From positions 62,001-126,000 of the forward strand of contig NZ_VIRN01000083.1 in the NCBI RefSeq assembly GCF_008107725.1: a stretch of DNA of 64,000 nt, given 5' to 3'. The stretch comes from Marinobacter sp. BW6. GTDB taxonomy: Bacteria > Pseudomonadota > Gammaproteobacteria > Pseudomonadales > Oleiphilaceae. The notes under the pieces were generated by a model. That model did not search any database and had not been told where the DNA came from. It was given only the letters and a program-made list of their open reading frames with translations. The stretch's first letter is position 1; each line of letters begins with the position of its first letter. Shown one piece after another: positions 51,988 to 59,193 of the stretch. The position numbers and the translations under genes are program-made.

Positions 51988-52533
51988 TTGCTGACTGGTA
52001 AAAATGGGCCGACCATACTTTTTCTCCATCCAATCTCTTACCAATTGCCGATCGCCCCACATCTCGCTCAGGTTAAAATCTTCCCCATGGATCGTAAGGC
52101 CATATTGCTGAGAAAATTCTTCATTTTCGTTTTCTGACGCTATTACTACTGCAACAATTAACCCAATGATGAAAGTTGGGGGAAGGTTCCACGTGCTCCC
52201 AATAGAAAGGCCATTCTGATTGTCGAAATTTAAGCGCTCATCAAGTTCACCCTCATGAACTATCGATGTACGGCCAAACTTATAGATTGCCTCGGGAAAA
52301 GATACTCCATCACAGTCCACACGGAAGATGTTTTGGGTCGCGATGTGGGAAATTATATCCAGTTCATCATCTAGGAAGCTCTTTATTCGACGTCCAACAC
52401 TTTCCTTTGGTCGGCGACGCTTTGCAGTCTTGTCTAAGGCTGGAAAGTACTGAACCAACGCAGCTTCGTAGTCGCCATTTTGATATGCCGCAATGCTCGC
52501 TTCCATTCTTCGGCTGATTGAACTAGTAGCCAT
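51982..52533 (-). CDS. Unknown protein, cassette 14
   Basis: The 183-residue protein begins MATSSISRRMEASIAAYQNGDYEAALVQYFPALDKTA, which looks like a TPR-type helical hairpin. A later hydrophobic stretch (TFIIGLIVAVVIAS) may be buried rather than membrane-spanning. It is not recognised. TTGGAGAAG supports ATG 52533. An upstream in-frame ATG would translate the attC and was rejected. Confidence 0.65.
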   Translation of the reverse strand: MATSSISRRMEASIAAYQNGDYEAALVQYFPALDKTAKRRRPKESVGRRIKSFLDDELDIISHIATQNIFRVDCDGVSFPEAIYKFGRTSIVHEGELDERLNFDNQNGLSIGSTWNLPPTFIIGLIVAVVIASENENEEFSQQYGLTIHGEDFNLSEMWGDRQLVRDWMEKKYGRPIFTSQQP

Positions 52534-52551
52534 CGCTGAACTTCTCCAAGA

Positions 52552-52638
52552 CCCTAACGCCAGCCATAAGCGGCGCCCTGACAAGGGCGTCCGGTGGAGG
52601 GCCATCGGCCCGGAACAACCTTAATGGCCTTGTTAGGT
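52552..52638 (-). other. attC of cassette 13 (family C)
   Basis: 87 bp between CCCTAAC and GTTAGGT; nearly identical to the next site (cassette 12). Confidence 0.93.
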
Positions 52639-52965
52639 CTAAACATGTACGAGCAATGCTGGTGCATACGCAGACCAATAAAGAGCCACTGTACCCGCGA
52701 AGCTCGCGGAAATTGCGGCCAATGGCAACCATTTGGTTGCGCGGAACAGTGCTGAAAAGGCCAAGCCTAGACATAAAATAGGCAATACCACCCACCACTG
52801 AATCGTACGGAAAACGAACTGCGAATAGGCCGTTTGCTCTACACCAAAGCTATACCAGAGTTGCGTAAATGACTTGGCAGCCTCCGGTTGGTTTAGAGCA
52901 TAGATAAAGTAGGACTGCGCAAACACGAAGAAAAGAATGAACAACCAAAAAAACAGCTTCTTCAT
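52639..52965 (-). CDS. Membrane protein, cassette 13
   Basis: This 108-residue protein has three probable membrane helices (about 3-23, 51-68, 75-98) and starts MKKLFFWLFILFFVFAQ. It is not recognised. ATG 52965 is preferred; longer in-frame reading runs through the attC. Confidence 0.65.
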   Translation of the reverse strand: MKKLFFWLFILFFVFAQSYFIYALNQPEAAKSFTQLWYSFGVEQTAYSQFVFRTIQWWVVLPILCLGLAFSALFRATKWLPLAAISASFAGTVALYWSAYAPALLVHV

Positions 52966-52971
52966 ACGATG

Positions 52972-53058
52972 ACCTAACGCCAGCCATAAGGGGCGCCCTG
53001 ACAAGGGCGTCCCGTGGAGGGCCATCGGCCCGGAACAGACTTAATGGCCTTGTTAAAT
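52972..53058 (-). other. attC of cassette 12 (family C)
   Basis: 87 bp between ACCTAAC and GTTAAAT. Confidence 0.93.
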
Positions 53059-53433
53059 TTAGTTGCGGCTGACGACACGGATTATCCCTGCACCGATGAG
53101 CGCGACAATGGCAATAATGTCTGCGATAACGACCTTACGGACAGACTCATTGTACCCGCCGACAGACCACGCAATAGCGATGAAGGACACAACGCTGATA
53201 AGGCCCGCGATGATCGCCAGCGTTTGCAAAGATGGCTGGAACGCTGCATACAACAGAAACAGGCCAAGAAGCCCAAACAGGATGGCCCGGTGGCGCATTA
53301 GAATTTCGATGTTGGGCTCACCCAGGGAAACGCCATAAAGCGTGGCAAGACGCTCCACGCCCAGAACCCCGGAAACCGGCAAGAGATGAATGATGCCTAC
53401 GAGCACCAGCAGGCCTGTGACAACTTTCTCCAT
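53059..53433 (-). CDS. Four-helix membrane protein, cassette 12
   Basis: The 124-residue protein has four membrane helices (about 5-24, 48-64, 70-92, 102-120). The conserved-looking MEKVVTGLLVLVGIIHLLPVSGVLG start matches small integral membrane proteins sometimes mis-labelled as phosphopantetheine adenylyltransferase in databases; it has no nucleotidyltransferase motif. GAGAGG lies upstream of the ATG. Confidence 0.7.
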   Translation of the reverse strand: MEKVVTGLLVLVGIIHLLPVSGVLGVERLATLYGVSLGEPNIEILMRHRAILFGLLGLFLLYAAFQPSLQTLAIIAGLISVVSFIAIAWSVGGYNESVRKVVIADIIAIVALIGAGIIRVVSRN

Positions 53434-53452
53434 GTTTGCCTCTCTTCCTTGA

Positions 53453-53536
53453 ATTTAACGCTGAAATAAGCGGCGGCCCGACAGGGGCGTCCGGTGGAGG
53501 CCGCAGGCCGGAACATACTTAATTGACTTGTTAAAT
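53453..53536 (-). other. attC of cassette 11 (family C)
   Basis: 84 bp between ATTTAAC and GTTAAAT. Confidence 0.93.
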
Positions 53537-53542
53537 TTCTTG

Positions 53543-53887
53543 TTACGGAGCACTGGCGCCGCACCCCTCGAACTCGCAGTCGGCGTCAGCACCAACCGAA
53601 ATAAGGTAATCAACCCACTTCAAAAGTTGCTCTTCTGACCAAGTTATAGGGCCGGAATTGCCCGAAATTACGTACGACTTTCTTAGGAATCCCTCTCGCT
53701 CTACCCGGAGCGGATAGTCAGCCAGTTCAGATTGAAGAGCCTCGACTGCAACCTTCCGCTTGGCGCTAAATTGAAAGTCGAAGTCCAACTTCGATTCTTC
53801 TGTGGCACCCAGTTCTATCAGCCGCTTCCAAACTTCGGCTGTCCTTACAAGATGTCCCGTTCTGTAATCTTCGAACTCAGTGCTCAC
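53543..53887 (-). CDS. RraB-like (RNase E inhibitor family) protein, cassette 11
   Basis: This 114-residue protein resembles the RraB fold: WKRLIELGATEESKLDFDFQF, then an alpha-beta unit ending DYLISVGADADCEFEGCGA, close to the family's final FDGWGC-type motif. RraB binds the RNase E scaffold and changes which mRNAs are degraded. Start is GTG with AAGGG upstream. The chromosomal RraB would be elsewhere. Regulatory effect on the host is inference. Confidence 0.7.
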   Translation of the reverse strand: MSTEFEDYRTGHLVRTAEVWKRLIELGATEESKLDFDFQFSAKRKVAVEALQSELADYPLRVEREGFLRKSYVISGNSGPITWSEEQLLKWVDYLISVGADADCEFEGCGASAP

Positions 53888-53903
53888 AGGTTTACCCTTC
53901 GGA

Positions 53904-53988
53904 ATTTAACGCCAGCAATAAACGGCGCCCTGACAAGGGCGTCCGGTGGAGGCCGAAGGCCGGAACGAATTTGATTGCCTTGTTATGC
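53904..53988 (-). other. attC of cassette 10 (family C)
   Basis: 85 bp between ATTTAAC and GTTATGC. Confidence 0.93.
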
Positions 53989-54483
53989 GGACTTCTGTTC
54001 TACAATCTGGAGGTTAAACGCTTCCGACTCTTCGGGCGGCTCAAAGTAACCTGTCACCATCCTAAAGACCTCCTCTGTGTCGAACTGTGCTCGTTCAGGT
54101 TGTTCTTTCTGCCGCTGTTTAAGCTGCTTTAAACAAACTTCATCGTCTACCGACAAATAGTACAGTTCATGAGGAATACCGTGTTGCGAGTATATATCTT
54201 TGAACCAAGCTCTTTGCTTCCGGGTGTTGCCAGGAAAATCCAGGACCACGGAGGTACCAGCCAAGAGCACTTGCTCAACGTGTGATCTCAGCACAGGCTT
54301 AAGACGAGATGAGTAACTAATGTAATCATTGAAATCTTTGATCTCGCCGGGGAACAGCGCGGCTAGCCATTCATCCTCTGAAATAAGCACGGCTCCCCGC
54401 TCACGAGCGATTTTGCCAGACAAAGTGCTTTTACCAGCTCCCATCTTCCCACAGAAGAATATCAACGTTCCGTACGAACTCAT
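53983..54483 (-). CDS. P-loop kinase-like protein, cassette 10
   Basis: The 166-residue protein has Walker A (GKMGAGKST) at about 12-20, SEDEWLAALFPGEI, and VVLDFPGNTRKQRAWF. This is the AAA_33/zeta-toxin-like small kinase pattern, seen in proteins phosphorylating small molecules, RNA ends or antibiotics. A C-terminal lid has KQLKQRQKEQPERAQFD. AAGGAT precedes the ATG. Substrate unknown; resistance is possible but unproven. Confidence 0.8.
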   Translation of the reverse strand: MSSYGTLIFFCGKMGAGKSTLSGKIARERGAVLISEDEWLAALFPGEIKDFNDYISYSSRLKPVLRSHVEQVLLAGTSVVLDFPGNTRKQRAWFKDIYSQHGIPHELYYLSVDDEVCLKQLKQRQKEQPERAQFDTEEVFRMVTGYFEPPEESEAFNLQIVEQKSA

Positions 54484-54497
54484 TGCTTAATCCTTAC

Positions 54498-54596
54498 GCA
54501 TAACGCCCTTGTTTAGCGGCGCCCATGTAGCGCAGCGAAATGGGCGTCCGGTGTAGGGCCGCCAGGCCCGAAACATACTACAACTACTTGTTAAAG
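54498..54596 (-). other. attC of cassette 9 (family C-like)
   Basis: 99 bp between GCATAAC and GTTAAAG; has GTCCGGTGTAGGGCC in place of the usual GGTGGAGG. Confidence 0.9.
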
Positions 54597-54623
54597 GCTT
54601 TTGAAGGAAGCGCTCGGTAATCA

Positions 54624-54896
54624 CTACAACACCGACAATATTGTCTGGAAGATGCTCACAACTGTCAGGAATCCGCCAATGACGATCAGTCGTCTTCGAG
54701 AGAGATCGATCCCCTGAATCAGAACAAAGGTTCCGACCGCGCCGCTGAAAAAACCTCGGCTGAACAGGGAACCACCGAGTGCATAAACAAACACCAAGTA
54801 AACGACTGCCAGCAGATACAGCAATACTCGTAACGGCTTGAACTCAAAACGCTTGTAGTAGGCTTGGTCTTCTGGGGATAGGTCTTCCTTGTTCAC
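54624..54896 (-). CDS. Small membrane protein, cassette 9
   Basis: The 90-residue protein has an acidic N-terminus (NKEDLSPEDQAYYKRFE) and three hydrophobic segments (about 22-45, 50-64, 69-90). Start is GTG with AAGGGAG upstream. Not recognised. Confidence 0.65.
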   Translation of the reverse strand: MNKEDLSPEDQAYYKRFEFKPLRVLLYLLAVVYLVFVYALGGSLFSRGFFSGAVGTFVLIQGIDLSRRRLIVIGGFLTVVSIFQTILSVL

Positions 54897-54913
54897 CGAA
54901 AACTCCCTTTAGC

Positions 54914-55018
54914 CTTTAACGCCAAAATTCAGCGGCGGCCTGTACGCAGCGAAGCGAAGAAAAGGCCGTCCGGTGGAGGCCCATCAGGGCCGGAACGAAC
55001 TGGAATGATTAGTTATGC
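54914..55018 (-). other. attC of cassette 8 (family C, long form)
   Basis: 105 bp between CTTTAAC and GTTATGC. Confidence 0.92.
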
Positions 55019-55804
55019 ATGGCCTGGACGAAGTAAATTCCACAATTTCGCCCCCCAACTGCGCCGATAAAACGGCTCAACTGATTCAAACATATAACCT
55101 GAAGCTCCCGAATCGCCTCGGGTTACTTCGACAAAATCGACCAACATTCCTTTAGGGGCCGTATCGGCGACAACAGATCCAGCTTCTCGCATTACCAGCT
55201 CCAGACTACCCTCTCCCTCAAATCCAACCAGTAAAGTGGGCACTTTATCGGTAGTTAGTTCTTGCATCATGCAAAGGTATGCCGCTTTAACAACAGGATG
55301 CCGCGAAAGGAGCGACGTGAGCGCTGAAACCATTTCAGTCGGGTATCCGGCCGACTGCCACAACTGTATTTGCGTGGATTCTTCCACGATCCGTTGGGTT
55401 AGAGAATGATTGACGCCAGTTTCTAAAAGGGCCTCAATCTCATGTGGGAAGAATTCTTTTCCAAAATCCAACTTGGGATTCAAGTAAACAGTCGATCCTT
55501 TGGTCATCTCAAAAAAATTGCGGGCAGGCAACGAGACGACTCGAGTTTCCTCCTCTAAAATCTTCTGCACCGCAGAAACACTAGTGAAAAACGGTATTAC
55601 TTTTGTTCCATCACTTTTTTCCCAATTTACAATTGACAGCTTTTCTCCTTCGACGGCGGTTCTAGAGCCTTCTTCGGAAACGTTGCTGAACCCAAGTACA
55701 ACAATTTCCGACTCTAAGAGCTTCTTATAAAATATGGGACGGCTCCCGGGATCAGTAGCGGCTTGAATCAGAGCTTCTTCCAGATCATTCTGTGGTTCCG
55801 TCAT
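55013..55804 (-). CDS. SseB-like protein, cassette 8
   Basis: This 263-residue protein resembles SseB (enhanced serine sensitivity) proteins: LEEALIQAATDPGSRPIFYKKLLESE at the N-terminus, VIPFFTSVSAVQKIL, LPARNFFEMTKGSTVYLNP, and a C-terminal SseB domain (TDKVPTLLVGFEG). Their function is poorly known. ATG 55804 with AGGGAA upstream is preferred. This is the largest gene in the array. Confidence 0.85.
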   Translation of the reverse strand: MTEPQNDLEEALIQAATDPGSRPIFYKKLLESEIVVLGFSNVSEEGSRTAVEGEKLSIVNWEKSDGTKVIPFFTSVSAVQKILEEETRVVSLPARNFFEMTKGSTVYLNPKLDFGKEFFPHEIEALLETGVNHSLTQRIVEESTQIQLWQSAGYPTEMVSALTSLLSRHPVVKAAYLCMMQELTTDKVPTLLVGFEGEGSLELVMREAGSVVADTAPKGMLVDFVEVTRGDSGASGYMFESVEPFYRRSWGAKLWNLLRPGHA

Positions 55805-55819
55805 GGACAATTCCCTAGT

Positions 55820-55906
55820 GCATAACGCTGAAATAAGCGGCGGCCCGTCAGGGACGTCCGGTGGACGGCCGATAGGCCGGGAACGAACTTAATTGACTGG
55901 TTAGTC
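55820..55906 (-). other. attC of cassette 7 (family C)
   Basis: 87 bp between GCATAAC and GTTAGTC. Confidence 0.93.
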
Positions 55907-56398
55907 AGCACGGATCGAGCGCTCCGCTATAGAAAACCATCCGAGCCATGATCCTGGCTTGATGACCAAGTAAAGACCAATCGCGAACTGAACCAACGAG
56001 CCGCCAAAATACATCGAACTTTTCACCGGTTCGGTGTTTCCCTGAAAAGCTTGAAGAGTTGCCATGGGAAATTCGGATAGCGCCGTCACAACGAAGTACA
56101 GACCTATGAGCTGGAAAAGGAGTTGTGGAGAAAACCCTTCAGTAGTTTCAATTGGGTCAGTTGGGACTTTTCGAATGATCGAGTTGGCAACCAAGATCAT
56201 CCCCACCGCAGCGATTAACCCTATGGCGATGAAAATTGCGACCAAATAGATAAGGAAATTTTGGGTCGAGCTGGTTTCCAATAGCTCTGTGTAGGTTGAA
56301 ACATAGACGCTGATCGTTGGGGCATACCAAAGAATGTTGAACGCTAGATAAAGGGCAAAGAATTTTATCGCCACTACCGTAATCCCTTGAGGTGTCAT
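55901..56398 (-). CDS. Four-helix membrane protein, cassette 7
   Basis: The 165-residue protein has four probable membrane helices (about 6-24, 42-66, 88-108, 124-142). ATG 56398 (MTPQGITVV) has GGGAG at good spacing and is preferred over ATG 56416. Not recognised; general appearance of a small DUF-type inner-membrane protein. Confidence 0.65.
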   Translation of the reverse strand: MTPQGITVVAIKFFALYLAFNILWYAPTISVYVSTYTELLETSSTQNFLIYLVAIFIAIGLIAAVGMILVANSIIRKVPTDPIETTEGFSPQLLFQLIGLYFVVTALSEFPMATLQAFQGNTEPVKSSMYFGGSLVQFAIGLYLVIKPGSWLGWFSIAERSIRAD

Positions 56399-56418
56399 AG
56401 AACTCCCTTCATTCATGT

Positions 56419-56496
56419 GACTAACGCGGAGCACAGCGGCGGCCCGTCAGGGACGTCCGGCGGCCATCGGCCGCGTACTGATGCGGTTGGTTATAT
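56419..56496 (-). other. attC of cassette 6
   Basis: 78 bp between GACTAAC and GTTATAT; shares GGCGGCCATCGGCCGCG with the cassette 21 site. Confidence 0.92.
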
Positions 56497-56817
56497 TTTG
56501 CTGGCTTCGGCTTCAGGCTCTCGCCCACCACGCAACACCAAATATAGCAGCGGACCTGCAGATACAAACACCGCTGTCAGAACGAAAAACGGGATGAGAT
56601 AGCCCAATCCTTTACCGCGGCTTTTGGCGTCCTGGTACATCCAGACGCAAGCCAACGCGGCGAGAATGTAGAGATCTAGGACAACCTGGGCGGTATCCGG
56701 GCTAGACATCAGCTGGGCACCGAAGGCCAAAAGCGACTGCTCGGCGCCCGCCATTGTCCAGAAGGTAAAACCCATGAACAGGCAGAGGATGATTAGGGGG
56801 AATATCGATACTCTCAT
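56491..56817 (-). CDS. DUF2834-like membrane protein, cassette 6
   Basis: The 108-residue protein has three membrane helices. The pattern LDLYILAALACVWMYQDAKSRG followed by a hydrophobic segment ending LLYLVLRGG fits DUF2834, which has no known function. AAGGAAG precedes the ATG. Confidence 0.75.
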   Translation of the reverse strand: MRVSIFPLIILCLFMGFTFWTMAGAEQSLLAFGAQLMSSPDTAQVVLDLYILAALACVWMYQDAKSRGKGLGYLIPFFVLTAVFVSAGPLLYLVLRGGREPEAEASKI

Positions 56818-56843
56818 GATCTTCCTTGATTGAGGTTTAAGAA

Positions 56844-56921
56844 ATATAACGCCAGGCTCACGCGCCGCTTTGGAGCCGCGAAGCGGCGGAAAATCGGTCG
56901 CCGTGCAGCCGATTGTTAACT
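56844..56921 (-). other. attC of cassette 5 (family D)
   Basis: 78 bp between ATATAAC and GTTAACT. Confidence 0.93.
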
Positions 56922-57274
56922 CAAAAGGTATACATTTTGGACCAGACTATCTCGTCCCCATTGTGTTGGATACGACAGACAAAATCGGAAACATCTGAAT
57001 CAAAACGCAGAGCGAACTCAAAGGTCCTTTCAGATTCCGGAAACGACTTGGACACATCATAGCGATAATCCACCTCAGATTCCTGGACCTCAAAGCCAGC
57101 TTCACTTACTACTGCCTTGGCGCCATTCACTGGCATGCCAATAGCAACATCCTCGCAGGTGCTATAAACCCGGTAGAAAAGAAAACCTGCGTAAAGGAAA
57201 AGGCTACCCCACAGCAGAGCAAGAAAAAGTGCGATGTATAACAGATACCTAACAGTTTTTCGCAGGATGCTCAT
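56921..57274 (-). CDS. Membrane-anchored protein, cassette 5
   Basis: The 117-residue protein has a single N-terminal anchor (YLLYIALFLALLWGSLFLYAG) and an extracytoplasmic domain of about 80 residues with two cysteines (STCEDVAI, DFVCRIQ) that could form a disulfide. The ATG is only a few bases from the attC core and no Shine-Dalgarno is evident. Not recognised. Confidence 0.65.
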   Translation of the reverse strand: MSILRKTVRYLLYIALFLALLWGSLFLYAGFLFYRVYSTCEDVAIGMPVNGAKAVVSEAGFEVQESEVDYRYDVSKSFPESERTFEFALRFDSDVSDFVCRIQHNGDEIVWSKMYTF

Positions 57275-57277
57275 GGG

Positions 57278-57382
57278 AGTTAACGCTTTTGTTCAGCGGC
57301 AGCTTTTGCGCAGCGAAGCGGAGAAAAAGCTGTCCGGTGGAGGCCCGTCAGGGCCGGAACGTACTGCAACTATTTGTTAGAA
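57278..57382 (-). other. attC of cassette 4 (family C, long form)
   Basis: 105 bp between AGTTAAC and GTTAGAA. The end of the cassette 4 gene runs into its right core. Confidence 0.92.
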
Positions 57383-57756
57383 CTTTTACGGAGGAACAAC
57401 AAATAGATTGCAGAAAACAAAACCAGTAGAGCAAGCCCACAAATGATGTAAAACATCATTTGAAGACGCGATTCCGCCGCTTTGGTCTGAGTTTGCAACG
57501 CATCGTAAATAATTTCGAGCTCTTCAGAGGCGTTATCCAGAAGCGACTCGACTCCACCTTTGCCAACCTTGTCGACTTGTGCAATTTCTACTCGAGAAAT
57601 TTGCTCTGTAGTTGCAGAAGGTTCGAAGACTTCATTGAAGCTAGCCATGGTCTTATAGGTACTCAAAGCTTCCCAGCTGTATATCACCACTCCTGTGAGA
57701 ACCAGCGTCAATAAGCCAAAAATTATGCTCTTTTTCTGATAAGCGATACTGGTCAC
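57370..57756 (-). CDS. Membrane protein with coiled coil, cassette 4
   Basis: The protein (about 128 residues) has a membrane helix at each end (IIFGLLTLVLTGVVIY and MFYIICGLALLVLFSAIYLLF), with a periplasmic or cytoplasmic helical stretch between that looks like a coiled coil. The start is uncertain: GTG 57756 has AAAGG upstream, while a TTG at 57777 lies inside the neighbouring attC. It reads 13 bases into its own attC, which is more than its neighbours. Confidence 0.6.
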   Translation of the reverse strand: MTSIAYQKKSIIFGLLTLVLTGVVIYSWEALSTYKTMASFNEVFEPSATTEQISRVEIAQVDKVGKGGVESLLDNASEELEIIYDALQTQTKAAESRLQMMFYIICGLALLVLFSAIYLLFLRKSSNK

Positions 57757-57765
57757 CACCTTTAG

Positions 57766-57849
57766 TTCTAACGCCAATGATAAGCGGCGCCCGTCTAGGG
57801 CGTCCGGTGGAGGCCGCAGGCCGGAACGAACTTAATTGATTGGTTAAAT
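57766..57849 (-). other. attC of cassette 3 (family C)
   Basis: 84 bp between TTCTAAC and GTTAAAT. Confidence 0.93.
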
Positions 57850-58161
57850 GCCGTACTCACGTTCTACCCTCGCAACACGAACTCGAAAGCTTGAGTACCA
57901 TTTTTGGTGGCCAAGTCTCTGAGCTTCTCTGTGCTCTGCGTTCTTTTTCCAATTGGTGATGGACTCCAGGCTCTCCCAATAGGAAACAGTGATACCTAAA
58001 TCCTCGCGCACGGACTCCATACCCAAGAAGCCCGGTTGGTTTGCAGCCAACTCAACCATCCTATCTGCCATTGCCCCGTAACCACTGTCGCCCTCAGTGC
58101 GATGGCTACTGAAAATGACCGCGTAATATGGCGGCTCAGGAGTTTTGGCTATCTCTGACAT
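57844..58161 (-). CDS. ABM-type monooxygenase-fold protein, cassette 3
   Basis: The 105-residue protein fits the antibiotic biosynthesis monooxygenase (ABM) fold: YYAVIFSSHRTEGDSGY, MVELAANQPGFLGMESVRE, VSYWESLESITNWKKNAEH, and a final strand YSSFRVRVARVEREYG. Members are cofactor-free monooxygenases or unknown. ATG 58161 has GAGGGA upstream. Confidence 0.85.
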   Translation of the reverse strand: MSEIAKTPEPPYYAVIFSSHRTEGDSGYGAMADRMVELAANQPGFLGMESVREDLGITVSYWESLESITNWKKNAEHREAQRLGHQKWYSSFRVRVARVEREYGI

Positions 58162-58175
58162 AGATCCCTCTAGGC

Positions 58176-58259
58176 ATTTAACGCCAGCCAGCATGCGCGG
58201 CTACGGAATGCAGGCGAAGCCGCAATGCAGTATGCGTCGCGTGCCTGGCCTTGTTATAA
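58176..58259 (-). other. attC of cassette 2 (family B variant)
   Basis: 84 bp between ATTTAAC and GTTATAA. Confidence 0.93.
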
Positions 58260-58267
58260 GCTCTATG

Positions 58268-58600
58268 CTACTGAATTGAATAAATGATTTTGTTTCTCAC
58301 AAGCTCAACTGAATCCTTATTATAGCCAGCAACCGCAACCATGAGCTTGCTTTGGGTAGGTGATATTTCTATACATTTCACTACAACACGGTTTGACTTT
58401 ACGTTCCCGTATATTCCGTACTCATTCTCAACCTGGTTCTCCAGCCCCAGGACTTGCAGGGCATATGAGCTTTGTATCTCGCAAGCCTCTTTGGATTTGC
58501 TCAGGTCTTTAAACCATGACCAAAGCTCAGGCGGTTTTTCCCCAGCGATAGCAGATCCTGATAATAAAAACAGAAGAACTAAAACTTCCTTGTTGATCAT
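58268..58600 (-). CDS. Secreted small protein, cassette 2
   Basis: The 110-residue protein has a clear signal peptide (MINKEVLVLLFLLSGSAIAG, cleaved after AIA). The mature domain has cysteines in KEACEIQSS and VVKCIEIS that could pair. Not recognised. AGGGAA lies upstream of ATG 58600; a longer reading frame through the attC was rejected. Confidence 0.7.
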   Translation of the reverse strand: MINKEVLVLLFLLSGSAIAGEKPPELWSWFKDLSKSKEACEIQSSYALQVLGLENQVENEYGIYGNVKSNRVVVKCIEISPTQSKLMVAVAGYNKDSVELVRNKIIYSIQ

Positions 58601-58617
58601 GCGGATTTCCCTAGTGC

Positions 58618-58701
58618 TTATAACGCTGAAATAAGCGGCGCCCTGACAAGGGCGTCCGGTGGAGGCCGCAGGCCGGAACGTACTTGATTGACTTGTTAAG
58701 G
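58618..58701 (-). other. attC of cassette 1 (family C)
   Basis: 84 bp between TTATAAC and GTTAAGG. Confidence 0.93.
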
Positions 58702-59178
58702 ACACCAGACCCGGGCCAACAAGGTTGCGATCACCCCAATACCAACTACAAGTGGCAAACCGTACTCAAAAAAGGCTCTTGCATATGCTAAGTGCCCAGC
58801 GCTTTGGTAGAGCCAAGCGACCTTTGGCAGAGGGGAATTATCATAATGGTGTTGATCTTCCTCATCCCAGTTCTCCATGTAGCTCTGAACATCTTCCAAA
58901 TATTTCTGATACTTTTTTCTCCAAATATAAAAGTCCGATGTTCCATAAATTGCGAATGCACAGATGAAGTATGCAATCACCAAAGCCACGCCTATAACGA
59001 ACATGCCTTGCGCTGAAACAGAGAGCGAAATGCCCAAAGCCGAGATGTTGGTTGGGACCAAACCTGCTGTTGCAACAAGAAAGCCCACGGAGCTGGCTAT
59101 CAAAAGATTTCGTCGCTCTAGTCGAGCGATAGAGCTTAATGGATCTGATAGAAAATCCTCTGGATCAGGGCTTTGCAA
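58696..59178 (-). CDS. Membrane protein, cassette 1 (most recent insertion)
   Basis: This unrecognised 160-residue protein has three probable membrane segments (about 26-44, 56-78, 136-155) and an acidic, aromatic loop (YMENWDEEDQHHYDN). It starts at TTG 59178; AAGGAG eight bases upstream is part of the attI recombination core itself (GTTAAGGAG). As the first cassette it should be the best expressed from the array promoter. Confidence 0.65.
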   Translation of the reverse strand: MQSPDPEDFLSDPLSSIARLERRNLLIASSVGFLVATAGLVPTNISALGISLSVSAQGMFVIGVALVIAYFICAFAIYGTSDFYIWRKKYQKYLEDVQSYMENWDEEDQHHYDNSPLPKVAWLYQSAGHLAYARAFFEYGLPLVVGIGVIATLLARVWCP

Positions 59179-59186
59179 TATTCACT

Positions 59187-59193
59187 CCTTAAC
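59187..59193 (-). other. attI recombination core
   Basis: GTTAAGG on the minus strand joins the integron platform to cassette 1. It is followed to the right by the platform sequence up to intI, with no attC hairpin, as expected for attI. Confidence 0.8.

Noticed and set aside
52533..52605. N-terminal extensions beginning MALHRTPLSGR on cassette 14, and a similar one on cassette 13 up to 53025
   Set aside because: The extensions are translated family C attC sequence; the real starts with good Shine-Dalgarno sites lie just inside each cassette.
53059..53433. Reading cassette 12 as phosphopantetheine adenylyltransferase
   Set aside because: The sequence is four membrane helices with no nucleotidyltransferase motif; the label would be a propagated misannotation.
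57757..57777. TTG start at 57777 for the cassette 4 gene
   Set aside because: It lies inside the cassette 3 attC; GTG 57756 with an adjacent AAAGG is more plausible.
41681..58701. Regularly spaced repeats that could suggest a CRISPR array
   Set aside because: Repeats are 58-107 bp imperfect palindromes of several families separated by 250-800 bp genes with RYYYAAC/GTTRRRY ends; they are attC sites.
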